Under the pieces are notes generated by a model, which saw only the letters and a program-made list of their open reading frames with translations, was not told the origin of the DNA and did not search any database. 64,000 nt of DNA. Source: Pseudolabrys sp. Its GTDB lineage: Bacteria > Pseudomonadota > Alphaproteobacteria > Rhizobiales > Xanthobacteraceae. A program made the translations under genes and the position numbers. Positions 9,529 through 18,594 of this stretch are shown here, piece after piece. Location: the NCBI GenBank assembly GCA_029980465.1, contig JARYIJ010000002.1:124001-188000 (forward strand), given 5' to 3'. How positions within the stretch are numbered: position 1 is the stretch's first letter; each line of letters opens with the position of its first letter.

Positions 9529-10278
9529 ATGAACCAACGAACAAAAACGGTCTTCCGTACCAGCGGTTTTGTGGCCGGGTTGATCGGGCTGTCGCTTGCC
9601 GCCGGCTTGGGACAGGCAGCTTTCGCCCAGAAGCCCGCCGAGAAGAAAGCGGCCCCGGCTAAGCCTGTGCCGCAAGCTCAAGCGCCGGCTCCGAACGAGG
9701 CACAACGGGCCGTCGCCGGCCAGTCTCAGCAGACGCCGGATTTGATGTACTCGCCGTGGATCAAGATCTGCAACAAAGCGCCGAACGACGCGACCAAGCA
9801 GATTTGCGTCACGGCGAAAGACGGGCGTCTAGAAAACGGAATGCCGGTTGCCGCCGCGGCGCTGATCGAGCCGCAGGGTGAAGCGAAGAAGATCATTCGC
9901 ATCACTGTTCCGCTCGGTATGCAGCTTCAGCACGGCACACGGTTGATTATCGATCAGGATACGCCGCAGACCGCGCCATACTTTATGTGCTTCCCGAACG
10001 GTTGCATGGCGGACTACGAAGCGAATGCCGATACGGTTACCCGGCTCAAGAAGGGCAAGACGCTGACCCTTCAGGCGATCAACATGCAAGGCCAGGCGAT
10101 CAGTCTGCCGCTTCCGCTGACGGATTTTGCGAAGGCGTATGATGGGCCGCCGACCGACCCGAAAGTTTTTGCCGAGCAGCAGCAGAAGCTGCAGGAGGAA
10201 CTGCAGAAGAAGGCCGAGGAGGCGCGCAAAAAGCTGGAATCCCAGCAGCCCGCCGCCTCGACGCCGCCGAAGCAGTAA
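9529..10278 (+). CDS. Invasion-associated locus B (IalB) family protein
   Basis: A 249-residue exported protein. An N-terminal signal peptide (about residues 1-33, ending AAFA) is followed by a Pro/Ala/Lys-rich linker and the IalB domain from about residue 70 (YSPWIKICNK, then GMQLQHGTRLIID and YFMCFPNGCMADYEA). The domain contains the conserved cysteines of the family. The C-terminal 50 residues are a charged Gln/Glu/Lys-rich helix. IalB was named in Bartonella for a role in erythrocyte invasion; in free-living Rhizobiales the family is widespread and its role is not known. A strong bidirectional terminator follows. Confidence 0.9.
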   Translation: MNQRTKTVFRTSGFVAGLIGLSLAAGLGQAAFAQKPAEKKAAPAKPVPQAQAPAPNEAQRAVAGQSQQTPDLMYSPWIKICNKAPNDATKQICVTAKDGRLENGMPVAAAALIEPQGEAKKIIRITVPLGMQLQHGTRLIIDQDTPQTAPYFMCFPNGCMADYEANADTVTRLKKGKTLTLQAINMQGQAISLPLPLTDFAKAYDGPPTDPKVFAEQQQKLQEELQKKAEEARKKLESQQPAASTPPKQ

Positions 10279-10321
10279 TGATCGGCCGTTCCAGGCCGTC
10301 ACGATCCGGCCCGGTTCTACG

Positions 10322-10356
10322 AAAAAAAGCGCGGCTTCGGCCGCGCTTTTGCTTTT
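10322..10356. terminator. Bidirectional intrinsic terminator
   Basis: A perfect 10-base stem (AAAGCGCGGC, tetraloop TTCG, GCCGCGCTTT) is flanked by an A-run on the left and a T-rich stretch on the right. It lies between the convergent IalB and hspQ genes and can serve both strands. Confidence 0.92.
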
Positions 10357-10422
10357 GGTTCATATCGCGACCGCCTTCTCGCGACCGCCTTCGGCTAAGT
10401 CACCCGTCGCCGCCCATCGCCG

Positions 10423-10764
10423 TCAGTTCATCCGGGCATTGCGCCGGCGATATTCCCCATCCTTGCCGCGTTCGAACTCCTCGGCCACCTGGGGATGGCG
10501 GACCGGGTCGCCCGACGTGTCGGGAAGAAGGTTCTGCTCGGAGACATAGGCGATGTATTCGGTCTCCGCGTTCTCGGCGAACAGGTGGTAGAACGGCTGA
10601 TCCTTGCGCGGGCGCACGTCCGCCGGGATCGCTTCCCACCACTCTTCGGTGTTGCTGAACACCGGATCGATGTCGAACACCACGCCCCGGAAGGGGAAGA
10701 GACGGTGCTTGACCACCTGGCCGATCTGGAATTTTGCCGTGCGGCTTTTTTCGTTGTGCTTCAT
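10423..10764 (-). CDS. hspQ: Heat shock protein HspQ (YccV family)
   Basis: A 113-residue cytoplasmic protein of the HspQ/YccV family (hemimethylated-DNA-binding-like fold). Recognisable stretches are KFQIGQVVKHRLFPFRGVVF at the start, WWEAIPADVRPRKDQPFYH in the middle, and YIAYVSEQNLLPD. In E. coli HspQ is heat-induced, acts as a Lon specificity-enhancing factor, and affects degradation of mutant DnaA. The short Lys/Arg tail is usual in alphaproteobacterial forms. It shares the downstream terminator with the convergent IalB gene. Confidence 0.92.
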   Translation of the reverse strand: MKHNEKSRTAKFQIGQVVKHRLFPFRGVVFDIDPVFSNTEEWWEAIPADVRPRKDQPFYHLFAENAETEYIAYVSEQNLLPDTSGDPVRHPQVAEEFERGKDGEYRRRNARMN

Positions 10765-10803
10765 TCGACATCACTTGTTCAGCGCGGCGTGCGGCGCCAG
10801 AGC

Positions 10804-11853
10804 TCAGAGACCGTAGCGCGAGGCCATTTCGGGGTCCTTTTCGGCGACGAGCCTGGCGAGGTCAAGCAGCACCTTGGCCTGCTTCCAGGTGGCGTCGTCC
10901 TGCATCTTGCCGTCGATCATGACCGCACCAGCCCCATCCGGCATCGCCGTAACGATCTTGCGGGCGAAGGCGACCTCGGCCGGGTCGGGCGAGAACACCG
11001 TCTTGGCGATGTCGATCTGGGAGGGATGCAGCGACCACGCGCCGACGCAACCCATCAGGAAGGCATTGCGGAACTGGACCTCGCACGCCGCCGGATCGCT
11101 AAAATCACCGAACGGGCCGTAGAACGGCTTGATGCCCGCCGCCGCGCAAGCGTCAACCATCTTGGCGATCGTGTAGTGCCACAAATCCTGTTGCGCGCTC
11201 GCGCGCGGCGCGCCGGCCGCCGCCGGATCGGCGTCCGACAAGACCCGGTAGTCGGGGTGGCCGCCGCCGACCCGGGTGGTCTTCATGGCGCGCGAGGCGG
11301 CGAGATCGGCGGGCCCGAGGCTCATGCCATGCATCCGCGGCGACGCCGTGGCGATCGCCTCGACATTGTTCACGCCCTGCGCCGTTTCCAGGATTGCGTG
11401 GATGAGGATCGGCTTGCGGGCGCCGTGTCTGGCCTCGAGCTGGGCCAGCAACTGGTCGAGGTAATGAATGTCCCAGGGGCCGTCGACCTTCGGCAGCATG
11501 ACGACGTCGAACTTGTTCGGAATTTCGGCCATCAACTCGGTCAGGTCGTCAAGCGCCCAAGGCGAGTTGAGCGCGTTGATGCGCGTCCACAGGCCGGTCG
11601 CCCCGAAATCGTTGGCGTGAGCCATCTCGATGAAGCCCCGGCGCGCCGCCTCCTTGGCGTCGACCGGGATCGCGTCCTCGAGATTGCCGAGCACGACATC
11701 CACCTGCTGGATCAGGGTGGAGACCTTGGCCCGCACCTTTTCAATATGCGGCGGCACGAAATGGATCATGCGCTCCAGCCGGACCGGGAGCTGCTGGGGC
11801 GGCGCGGGCGCGCCGACGGCGAGGGGCTGAAAGAACTGCCGGGGATTTTTCAT
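10804..11853 (-). CDS. Malyl-CoA/beta-methylmalyl-CoA lyase-like HpcH/HpaI family enzyme
   Basis: A 349-residue TIM-barrel enzyme of the citrate lyase beta/HpcH family. It resembles (3S)-malyl-CoA/beta-methylmalyl-CoA lyase, which cleaves or forms malyl-CoA from glyoxylate and acetyl-CoA. Visible marks are [11 protein letters not shown] (metal-binding acidic pair), [46 protein letters not shown] and [10 protein letters not shown]. The start at MKNPRQFF was chosen because GGAAGG lies just upstream; the frame is open 23 codons further but without a better site. The divergent neighbours are a carrier and an AMACR-like racemase, consistent with CoA-thioester or dicarboxylate metabolism. The exact substrate is uncertain. 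Confidence 0.85.
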   Translation of the reverse strand: MKNPRQFFQPLAVGAPAPPQQLPVRLERMIHFVPPHIEKVRAKVSTLIQQVDVVLGNLEDAIPVDAKEAARRGFIEMAHANDFGATGLWTRINALNSPWALDDLTELMAEIPNKFDVVMLPKVDGPWDIHYLDQLLAQLEARHGARKPILIHAILETAQGVNNVEAIATASPRMHGMSLGPADLAASRAMKTTRVGGGHPDYRVLSDADPAAAGAPRASAQQDLWHYTIAKMVDACAAAGIKPFYGPFGDFSDPAACEVQFRNAFLMGCVGAWSLHPSQIDIAKTVFSPDPAEVAFARKIVTAMPDGAGAVMIDGKMQDDATWKQAKVLLDLARLVAEKDPEMASRYGL

Positions 11854-11949
11854 CGCGACCTTCCAAAAGGATGTTCCCGCCTTTAGAGCAAGGCAACGAG
11901 CAGGCCAAGGGGCGCTGGCCACGGCACGGCCGGAGGGCTGGAATTTTCA

Positions 11950-12909
11950 ATGATCGACGTCGTCAATCTTGCGCTGCCGTATTTCGGGCTGATCTTCATC
12001 GGTTTCGCCTGCGGCCGTTTCAAGCAAATTCCGGATACGGCCCTAGCGTGGATGAACTTCTTCATCATCTACGTGTCGTTGCCGGCCTTGTTCTACGGCA
12101 TCCTGGCCAAGACACCATTCGAGCAACTGGCGCAGGCGCGGTTCATCGTCGCGACGACACTGGCGACGTTCGTCGCCTTCGCGATTTCGTTTGCGGTCGG
12201 TCTTGGCGTGCGCCGGCGGATCGGCGAAGCGACCATTGCCGCGCTGGCGGGAAGCTATGGCAATATCGGCTATATGGGGCCGGGCTTGGCGCTGGCGACG
12301 ATCGGCGCACAGGCGGCCGTGCCGATTGCCCTGATCTTCTGTTTCGACACACTCCTTTTGTTTTCGCTGGTGCCGTTTTTGATGGCCCTGGCTGCGCCCC
12401 AGCATGTCAGCGTGGGAGCCATTGCCAAACAAGTCATGCGTCAGATTGCCTCCAACCCCCTGGTCGTTGCGACCGCCGTGGGCGTCGCCTCTGCCGCGAT
12501 CCATTTCCAGCCGCCGGTCGCCGTCGAACGGCTGTTAATGTTTCTTCAAAATGCAGCGGCGCCGTGCGCCCTGTTCACGCTCGGGGTGACGGTCGCGCTC
12601 CGGCCGTTGAAGCGCGTGCCGTGGGAGGTGCCGGTCCTTGCCGTGATCAAGCTCGTCGTACACCCGTTGATCGTGTTTCTAACGCTATCATTGACCGGCT
12701 TTAACGATGCGCTGTGGAGCAACACCGCGATCCTGATGGCGTCGCTGCCGCCTGCGCTCAACGTCTTCGTGTTCGGGCGTCATTATGATACCTGGGTCGA
12801 GCAAGCCTCGAGTTCCGTTCTGCTCGGCACGCTTCTGTCGGTCGTGACGCTTACGACGGTGATGTGGATGGTGAAGTCCGGTCACATGCCTCAATTGTTG
12901 TTCCACTGA
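11950..12909 (+). CDS. AEC family transporter (auxin efflux carrier-like permease)
   Basis: A 319-residue integral membrane protein with about ten hydrophobic segments arranged as two five-helix halves, typical of the AEC family. These carriers move organic anions such as malate and malonate in bacteria. The start region MIDVVNLALPYFGLIFIG and the conserved NPLVVATAVG and NAAAPCALFTLGV (central Pro/Cys helix break) are visible. Only one base separates its stop from the next start, so it is co-transcribed with the CoA-transferase family III gene. The lyase-like gene is divergent across a 96-base spacer, which would hold both promoters. Confidence 0.9.
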   Translation: MIDVVNLALPYFGLIFIGFACGRFKQIPDTALAWMNFFIIYVSLPALFYGILAKTPFEQLAQARFIVATTLATFVAFAISFAVGLGVRRRIGEATIAALAGSYGNIGYMGPGLALATIGAQAAVPIALIFCFDTLLLFSLVPFLMALAAPQHVSVGAIAKQVMRQIASNPLVVATAVGVASAAIHFQPPVAVERLLMFLQNAAAPCALFTLGVTVALRPLKRVPWEVPVLAVIKLVVHPLIVFLTLSLTGFNDALWSNTAILMASLPPALNVFVFGRHYDTWVEQASSSVLLGTLLSVVTLTTVMWMVKSGHMPQLLFH

Positions 12910-12910
12910 C

Positions 12911-14008
12911 ATGCAGCCGCTCTCGGGCCTTCTTGTTCTCGATTTCACAACCTTGCTGCCGGGGCCGCTGGCGAGCCTGATGCTGGCGGAAGCCGGCGCC
13001 GAAGTGATCAAAATCGAGCGCCCGGGCGGCGAGGACATGAGGGAGTTTTCCCCCGAGTGGGACGGTGAGAGCGCGGCGTTCGCACTGCTGAACCGCGGCA
13101 AAGCGGGGCTGACCGTCGATCTCAAGAAGCCAGAGGATCGAGCGAAACTCGACGAGCTTCTTCAACGCGCCGATATTTTGATTGAGCAATTCCGGCCGGG
13201 TGTCATGGATCGCCTGGGTCTCGGTTACGAGACATTGCATGCGCGTTATCCGCGTCTCATCTATTGCTCGATCAGCGGCTACGGCCAGCAAGGTCCGCGA
13301 GCGGACGAAGCCGGGCATGACATCAATTACGTCGGCAATACAGGCCTGCTCGATCTGCAGCCAGGACCGATCGACCATCCCGTTGTTCCGCCGGCGCTGG
13401 TCGCTGACATTGCTGGGGGCACGTTTCCGGCCGTCATTAACATTCTTCTGGCGCTACGCGCCCGCGATCAAAGCGGAGAAGGCGCCCATCTCGATATCGC
13501 CATGACCGACGCGATGTTCACGTTCGCCTGGTATGCGCTGGCGCTCGGTCAGGCGCGCGGAGCATTTCCCAAGCCCGGCGAACTCACTCTGGTCGGCGGT
13601 TCGCCACGGTATCAACTGTACCGGACGAAGGACGGCAGATTGATCGCGTGCGGCGCGCTCGAGGACAAATTCTGGTTGTCGTTTTGCCGCGTTATCGGGC
13701 TGGACGACACTTTCATTGACGACGCGCGCAATCCTGCGGCAACGAAGGCTGCCGTCGCGGCGCGGATTGCGGAACGCACGGCCGAGGAGTGGCGGCCGCT
13801 GTTTGCCGCGGCGGATTGTTGCGCGACGATTGTCGAACCACTGGCGCGCGCGGTGCGCGATCCGCATTTCGTCAAGCGGGGCCTGTTTGCGCACGGTGTC
13901 GAGAGCCAGAACGGGTCGGTCATGCCGGCCTTGCCAGTGCCGATCGCTCCGATATTTCGTGACCAGATACGACTGAACAAAAAGGCCCCGCCGAAGCCAC
14001 GCGGGTAG
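12911..14008 (+). CDS. CoA-transferase family III protein, alpha-methylacyl-CoA racemase-like
   Basis: A 365-residue protein of the CaiB/BaiF family III CoA transferases. The sequence EAGHDINYVGNTGLL at residues 133-147 and ADIAGG at 165-170 match the positions of the catalytic His and Asp of alpha-methylacyl-CoA racemase (here His136 and Asp166). That makes racemisation of 2-methyl-branched acyl-CoA more likely than CoA transfer. The N terminus is the usual LSGLLVLDFTTLLPGPLAS. It follows the AEC permease at one base. The true substrate is not set by the sequence. Confidence 0.87.
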   Translation: MQPLSGLLVLDFTTLLPGPLASLMLAEAGAEVIKIERPGGEDMREFSPEWDGESAAFALLNRGKAGLTVDLKKPEDRAKLDELLQRADILIEQFRPGVMDRLGLGYETLHARYPRLIYCSISGYGQQGPRADEAGHDINYVGNTGLLDLQPGPIDHPVVPPALVADIAGGTFPAVINILLALRARDQSGEGAHLDIAMTDAMFTFAWYALALGQARGAFPKPGELTLVGGSPRYQLYRTKDGRLIACGALEDKFWLSFCRVIGLDDTFIDDARNPAATKAAVAARIAERTAEEWRPLFAAADCCATIVEPLARAVRDPHFVKRGLFAHGVESQNGSVMPALPVPIAPIFRDQIRLNKKAPPKPRG

Positions 14009-14378
14009 AATGCGATCTCCTCAGAGCCTGATTGGAAAAATAGACTTGGATTGACCGGCGTGTCCCGGACGCGGTGCAGCACCATAAGCGCGCGTCTTTG
14101 ACGCGCTATGGGGATGCACCGCAGAGCCGGGACCCCGGTTGATCGCGAAGAAATACCGGGGTCCCGGGTCTGCAGCGCACCGCTGGCGCGCTGCGCTGCG
14201 CCCGGGACACGAGCTTGGAAATTTCGGAATCGTTTTCAGGCCAAGTCACACTCCGCTCATTTCCGTGAAAGCGAGAATCCACGGTCACATGGAGATGCCG
14301 ATGAATCTGGCCTTCTGGGATCTCCCTTTTCGCGGGGGAGGAACGAAGTGGAGCGCGCTTCAATATAAGCGATCAACT
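14009..14378. other. 370-base non-coding spacer made largely of dispersed repeats
   Basis: No open frame with family resemblance was found. 14058-14213 is a nested inverted repeat described separately. 14250-14290 contains TTTCCGTGAAAGCGAGAATCC, which resembles another short repeat of Rhizobiales intergenic DNA (by recollection). The spacer lies between two convergent genes, so promoters are not expected. Confidence 0.7.
14058..14213. repeat. Nested inverted-repeat element (dispersed intergenic repeat)
   Basis: The outer arms TGTCCCGGAC (14061) and CCCGGGACAC (14201-14210) are inverted. Inside, GCGGTGCA (14071-14078) pairs with TGCACCGC (14115-14122), and ACCCCGGT pairs with ACCGGGGT about 20 bases apart. 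The whole block can form a cruciform. Similar GTGTCCCGGACGCGGTGC blocks are a known dispersed repeat of Bradyrhizobium-type genomes, recalled and not searched. Confidence 0.75.
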
Positions 14379-15596
14379 CTAAAGCGCTTCGCCGCGCATC
14401 AAGCGCGGCTCATTCACCGTGGGTGCAGTTCCTTCCCGCATCAACGCGCGGCGGAGCGGACCGATCCGATCAATCATGTGGAGGCCAAGACCGCGCAGTC
14501 CCTGCGCCGGCAGGAAATCGGACAGCAGCGACCGATTGAGAACATCGATCACGAGCGACCGGCTGCCAATGTCCGATTGGCGCCGGCGGTCGTAGGATTC
14601 GAGAAGTGCGGCAGCGCCAACATCCTGCCCGTGACGCCATGCGTCGATGGCGAGTTCGGCAATGACCGCCGCATCGCGCAAGCCGAGATTGAGCCCCTGC
14701 GCGCCGATCGGCGGGATGACGTGTGCGGCCTCGCCGACGAGAGCGATCCGGTTTTGTCCAAACACCCGGGCGCGCATGGCTGACAAGGGAAACACGCCGC
14801 GTCCTGGCTCGACGGTGACCGCGCCAAGAATGGCATGCGAGCGGCGCTCGATCTCTTTCGCGAGCATCTCATCGGAGAGAGACGCGACTGTTTCGGCCGC
14901 GTCAGGCGTCATCACCCAAACCAGGCTCGAACGCGAGCCGGGCAGGGGAACCAATGTGAATGGCCCATGCTCCGTATGGAATTCGGTCGAGACGTCATGG
15001 TGGGGACGGCGATGAGACAGGCAGACAGTCAGGGCCGACTGCCTGTAGCGGCGCGTTTCGATATCGATGCCGGCAGCTTCACGGCACATGGAATGGCGTC
15101 CGTCCGCCGCAATCAGCAGCGGCGCGCTGAAACTTTCGCCGCTCTCCAAGTGGGCGGTAACCGCATCAGGTTGCGGCTCGATCGCCGTGACTTTTCGCTT
15201 GACCCACGTCAGCTTGTCGAGGTCCTCGGCGCATTGCGCGAGCGCCAACAGAAGATCGCGGTTGGCGATATTCTGGCCGAAGGCCTCCAATCCGATTTCC
15301 ATCGAGTCGAATGAAACCTCGGGCGCGCGGAGCAGGCGGCCGGTGTCGTCGACGATCCGCATCACGCGCAACGGCGCTGCTTTAGCCGCGCAGCGCGGCC
15401 ACACATTCAGCGTCTCCAGCGCGGTGACGGAGCCGCCCAGTAAAGCCGTTGTCCGGTTGTCATCGGGCGACGGACCGGCAAGGACGGTCGGCACGCCTGC
15501 GTTGGCTAGCGTGATCGCGGCGACGAGGCCTGCCGGACCCGCGCCGACCACAATGGCGGCCGGGACTGCCTGCTTGAAACGGCGCGACTCCGCCAT
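14379..15596 (-). CDS. UbiH/COQ6 family FAD-dependent monooxygenase
   Basis: A 405-residue flavoprotein hydroxylase of the UbiH/UbiF/VisC/COQ6 group, which hydroxylates the aromatic ring during ubiquinone synthesis. It shows the N-terminal dinucleotide-binding motif VVGAGPAGLVAAITLANAG near residue 15 and the second FAD/ribityl motif RIALVGEAAHVIPPIGAQG with NLGLRD near residue 290. The start at MAESRRF places the GxGxxG motif at the usual distance; the frame is open upstream to 15797 but without family resemblance. Which ring position it modifies cannot be told. It stands alone, convergent to the racemase gene and divergent from the DUF2182 gene. Confidence 0.88.
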   Translation of the reverse strand: MAESRRFKQAVPAAIVVGAGPAGLVAAITLANAGVPTVLAGPSPDDNRTTALLGGSVTALETLNVWPRCAAKAAPLRVMRIVDDTGRLLRAPEVSFDSMEIGLEAFGQNIANRDLLLALAQCAEDLDKLTWVKRKVTAIEPQPDAVTAHLESGESFSAPLLIAADGRHSMCREAAGIDIETRRYRQSALTVCLSHRRPHHDVSTEFHTEHGPFTLVPLPGSRSSLVWVMTPDAAETVASLSDEMLAKEIERRSHAILGAVTVEPGRGVFPLSAMRARVFGQNRIALVGEAAHVIPPIGAQGLNLGLRDAAVIAELAIDAWRHGQDVGAAALLESYDRRRQSDIGSRSLVIDVLNRSLLSDFLPAQGLRGLGLHMIDRIGPLRRALMREGTAPTVNEPRLMRGEAL

Positions 15597-15709
15597 GACC
15601 TGTAACCTGCTTTCCGGGCGCGAAGGCGTAACACGGCCGCGCGCTCCTACAAAGGCGCGGCACCCGGCGATTTCCGTTTCGTGCGCCGATACGTTATCTC
15701 TGCGCAGCA

Positions 15710-16522
15710 ATGAGCGATCACGCCCTGATATCCTTGTCGGTTCCGGCCGCGCAACTGGCACGCTTGGCGTCCCGGCCACGCGGAATAGCGATTTCATGCA
15801 TCTTCCTGCTCACGGCTTTGGGCTGGTCGGCCCTGGCGCTGATGTCCGTTGAGTCCGGGAGTCCCTGGGCCGCGATTTGTCATCAAGGCTGGGCCGGTGA
15901 GATCACCGTGGCTGGCGTGACGCTGCTGGCAGGGATGTGGGTAGCCATGACCCTGGCGATGATGATCCCAAGCGCAGCGCCGATGATCCTGACCTACGCC
16001 GAAATTGCCGACACGGCAGCGCGCAAGGGTGATGCAATTGTCTCTCCATTCGTGCTGACCGCTGGCTACATCACGGTCTGGCTCGGCTTCGCTCTTGTGA
16101 TCGCGGCCATCCAGACGACAGCCGGGCAACTGGCAGGGGACGGCAATCCGGCCGTGTCCCGTATGGTCGCCGGCCTGATTTTTGGAAGCGCAGGGCTCTA
16201 TCAATTCTCTGCGCTCAAGCACGCGTGCCTCCACCAGTGCCGCCATCCGTTTCAGTTCTTCTTCACCAACTGGAAGACGACGGCGCGCGGCGTGTTCGGT
16301 CTCGGCATCCGGCAAGGCCTGTTTTGTCTCGGCTGCTGCTGGGCGGCAATGACGGTGATGGCAGCGCTCGGTGTCATGAATATCGTATGGATGGTCGTGC
16401 TCGGCATTGTCATGATCGTGGAGAAGCTGGCCGCTAGCCGCTGGCCGAGTTACGCGATCGGAACGGGGCTGATCGCCATCGGCTTCGGCTTTATGGTATT
16501 GGGGACGACAGGGAATTTCTGA
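15710..16522 (+). CDS. DUF2182 family integral membrane protein (predicted metal-binding)
   Basis: A 270-residue membrane protein with about six to seven hydrophobic segments. The family hallmark is the stretch ALKHACLHQCRHPFQFF near the middle (CxxxC plus His residues), followed by a Cys-rich membrane segment GLFCLGCCWAAM. The family is annotated as a predicted metal-binding integral membrane protein; I know of no established biochemical role. Its stop is 29 bases before the DUF1326 gene, a partner it is often found with, so the pair probably works together in metal handling or thiol chemistry at the membrane. Confidence 0.85.
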   Translation: MSDHALISLSVPAAQLARLASRPRGIAISCIFLLTALGWSALALMSVESGSPWAAICHQGWAGEITVAGVTLLAGMWVAMTLAMMIPSAAPMILTYAEIADTAARKGDAIVSPFVLTAGYITVWLGFALVIAAIQTTAGQLAGDGNPAVSRMVAGLIFGSAGLYQFSALKHACLHQCRHPFQFFFTNWKTTARGVFGLGIRQGLFCLGCCWAAMTVMAALGVMNIVWMVVLGIVMIVEKLAASRWPSYAIGTGLIAIGFGFMVLGTTGNF

Positions 16523-16551
16523 GTTTCTGGAGAGACGCGAGGGAGCCGGAC

Positions 16552-17163
16552 TTGAGCGAAGCGTGGACATTGAAAGGCGAGATGGCGTTGTCGTGCAGTT
16601 GCACGGTGTTCTGCCCGTGCGTGCTGTCGCTCGGCGAACACCCGCCGACGGAAGACCGCTGCCAGACCTGGGCCGGCATCCGGATCGATTCCGGGCATTT
16701 CGACGACATCGACCTCGGCGGCATCAATGTCGGCCTGATGATGGATCTGCCGGGTATCATGGCGCGCGGCAATTGGACCGCCGCGCTGTTCGTCGACGAC
16801 AAGGCTTCGGCGCAGGCCGTGCGCGGACTGACACGAATCTTCACCGGCCGCGTCGGCGGCACCACGCACCTTTTGTCGATCCTGGTCGGCAGTTTCCTCG
16901 GCGTCCGGCAGGTGCCGATCAGCTACGAGGTCAAGGACCAGACCCGCCTCGTCAAGATCAAGGATTACGCCGACGGCGCCATTACGCCGGTCACCGGCAA
17001 TACCCACAGCGAGAACGTCACGATCCGCAATAGCGGTTACTGGATCGCGCCCGACGTGATCGTCGCGAAGTCGGACAAATCGAGGTTCCGCGGATTCGGG
17101 CGAAACTGGAATTTGACCGGGCGATCATGCGAGATTTGCCAGCTCGACTGGGGCAATCAGTAG
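16552..17163 (+). CDS. DUF1326 domain protein
   Basis: A 203-residue soluble protein of the DUF1326 family. It starts with the conserved cysteine cluster Cys15, Cys17, Cys21 and Cys23 (CSCTVFCPC), has a further Cys37, and ends with a CxxC pair at 193 and 196. This is a likely metal or redox site. The start is TTG, preceded by a good GAGGGAG ribosome-binding site, and gives MSEAWTLKGEMALSCSC. It follows the DUF2182 membrane gene. The stop is TAG at 17161-17163, and the pcs reading frame continues in the same phase after it. Confidence 0.85.
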   Translation: MSEAWTLKGEMALSCSCTVFCPCVLSLGEHPPTEDRCQTWAGIRIDSGHFDDIDLGGINVGLMMDLPGIMARGNWTAALFVDDKASAQAVRGLTRIFTGRVGGTTHLLSILVGSFLGVRQVPISYEVKDQTRLVKIKDYADGAITPVTGNTHSENVTIRNSGYWIAPDVIVAKSDKSRFRGFGRNWNLTGRSCEICQLDWGNQ

Positions 17164-17184
17164 GGGCGATCCATTCACCGCCTG

Positions 17185-17859
17185 GTGGCATTCTCGATCC
17201 ATGTCTTGACCGCCAGCGGGGCGGCGCTCGCGTTTCTCGCCCTCGTCTTCGTGAACGGCGGTCATTATGCCGCGATGTTCGGCTGCCTTGGCTTGGCCCT
17301 GATTGTCGACGGGATTGACGGCCCTCTGGCGCGCAGGGTCGGGGTGGCGCGGGTGCTGCCACGATGGTCCGGCGACACGCTCGACCTGGTCGTCGATTTT
17401 CTGACCTACGTTTTCGTTCCGGCGTACGCCATTGCCGCCAGCGGCTTGTTGCCGCAGGTGCTCGCTGTCATCACAGGCCTTGTCATTATCGTGACCGGCG
17501 CCATCTATTTCGCGGACCGCGAGATGAAGATCGCGGATAACTATTTTCGCGGCTTTCCTGCGGTCTGGAATTTGATTGCGTTTTACCTCTATGTGTTCGA
17601 GCCGCCGTCCTGGATCTGCGCGGGTCTCGTTATCGGCTTTGTCATTCTCACCTTCGTGCCGGTGAAGTTCGTCCATCCCACCCGTGTCGAACAATTACGT
17701 ACCGTCAACATTACGTTGATGGCGGTATGGGCCGTACTGGCGGTACTTTCGCTCGGTTACAATCTGTACCCGCCACCGTGGATTCGCGTCTTGCTGCTCC
17801 TGATCGCGCTTTACTTTACCGGCGTCGGCCTGTTTGCGAGGACCCGTGAGCCTGCTTGA
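17185..17859 (+). CDS. pcs: Phosphatidylcholine synthase
   Basis: A membrane enzyme of about 224 residues that condenses choline with CDP-diacylglycerol to give phosphatidylcholine, a route typical of Rhizobiales. It has the CDP-alcohol phosphotransferase signature DGIDGPLARR, then GDTLDLVVDF with its aspartates (the family DG..AR...G...D...D pattern with the longer spacing of Pcs), and about eight hydrophobic segments. The start is unclear. GTG at 17185 is used here, but family members begin a few residues earlier, and the AGGGG at 17162 would suit a non-standard ATT at 17173. The upstream frame is open back to the TAG of the DUF1326 gene. Confidence 0.9.
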   Translation: MAFSIHVLTASGAALAFLALVFVNGGHYAAMFGCLGLALIVDGIDGPLARRVGVARVLPRWSGDTLDLVVDFLTYVFVPAYAIAASGLLPQVLAVITGLVIIVTGAIYFADREMKIADNYFRGFPAVWNLIAFYLYVFEPPSWICAGLVIGFVILTFVPVKFVHPTRVEQLRTVNITLMAVWAVLAVLSLGYNLYPPPWIRVLLLLIALYFTGVGLFARTREPA

Positions 17860-18577
17860 TCCCTTTCTGAGCACGAACGGCATCGCGGCGCTGGTGACGT
17901 TGACCGTTCTCGAAGTCGTGCTTGGCATCGACAACCTCGTTTTCATTTCCGTGCTCACGTCACGGCTCGATCGCGCCGGCGCCGCCAAGGCGCGGGCGAT
18001 CGGTCTATCGTTGGCCTTTGCATTCCGCATCGCGCTGCTGGCATCGCTCAGCTTCATCATGACGCTGACAGCGCCGGTCCTCACGGCCGGCGAGATGTCG
18101 TTCTCCTGGCGCGATGTCGTCCTGATCGGGGGCGGGCTTTTCCTGCTCGCGAAGGGCACGCGTGAGATTCACAACGAGGTCGAGGCCGAGGACGCCGGCG
18201 AGCACGCATCGAGCGGACGCCGCTCGATGCTGGCCGTGATCGCGCAGCTTGTCATCATCGACCTGGTGTTCTCGATCGACTCCATCGTGACGGCCGTCGG
18301 CCTCGCCGAGGATCTCGAGATCATGGTGATGGCGGTGTGTCTCGCGATGGTGGCGATGTATTTCGCGGCTGGTCCGGTCGGGACCTTCATCGCCGCGCAC
18401 CCGACCACGAAGATGCTGGCGCTGTCGTTCCTGCTGCTGATCGGGCTGGCGCTATTGGCCGACGGCTTCCATTTCCACATCCCGCGCGGTTATATCTATT
18501 TTGCGATGACGTTCTCCGCACTGGTCGAAGTGTTTAACGTTCTGGCGCGACGCAATCGGCGCAAGCGCCCTGGCTGA
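17846..18577 (+). CDS. TerC family membrane protein
   Basis: A 243-residue integral membrane protein of the TerC/Alx family, associated with tellurite resistance in some bacteria and with manganese export in others. Characteristic sequences are EVVLGIDNLVFIS near residue 25 and IDLVFSIDSIVTAVG near 145, each with the conserved acidic residue in a membrane helix. The GTG at 17846 was preferred over TTG at 17834 because GAGGA lies just upstream, although the spacing is short. It overlaps the end of pcs by 14 bases, so expression is coupled. Confidence 0.9.
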   Translation: MSLLDPFLSTNGIAALVTLTVLEVVLGIDNLVFISVLTSRLDRAGAAKARAIGLSLAFAFRIALLASLSFIMTLTAPVLTAGEMSFSWRDVVLIGGGLFLLAKGTREIHNEVEAEDAGEHASSGRRSMLAVIAQLVIIDLVFSIDSIVTAVGLAEDLEIMVMAVCLAMVAMYFAAGPVGTFIAAHPTTKMLALSFLLLIGLALLADGFHFHIPRGYIYFAMTFSALVEVFNVLARRNRRKRPG

Positions 18578-18594
18578 TTTTCGGGAGGCGAAAT

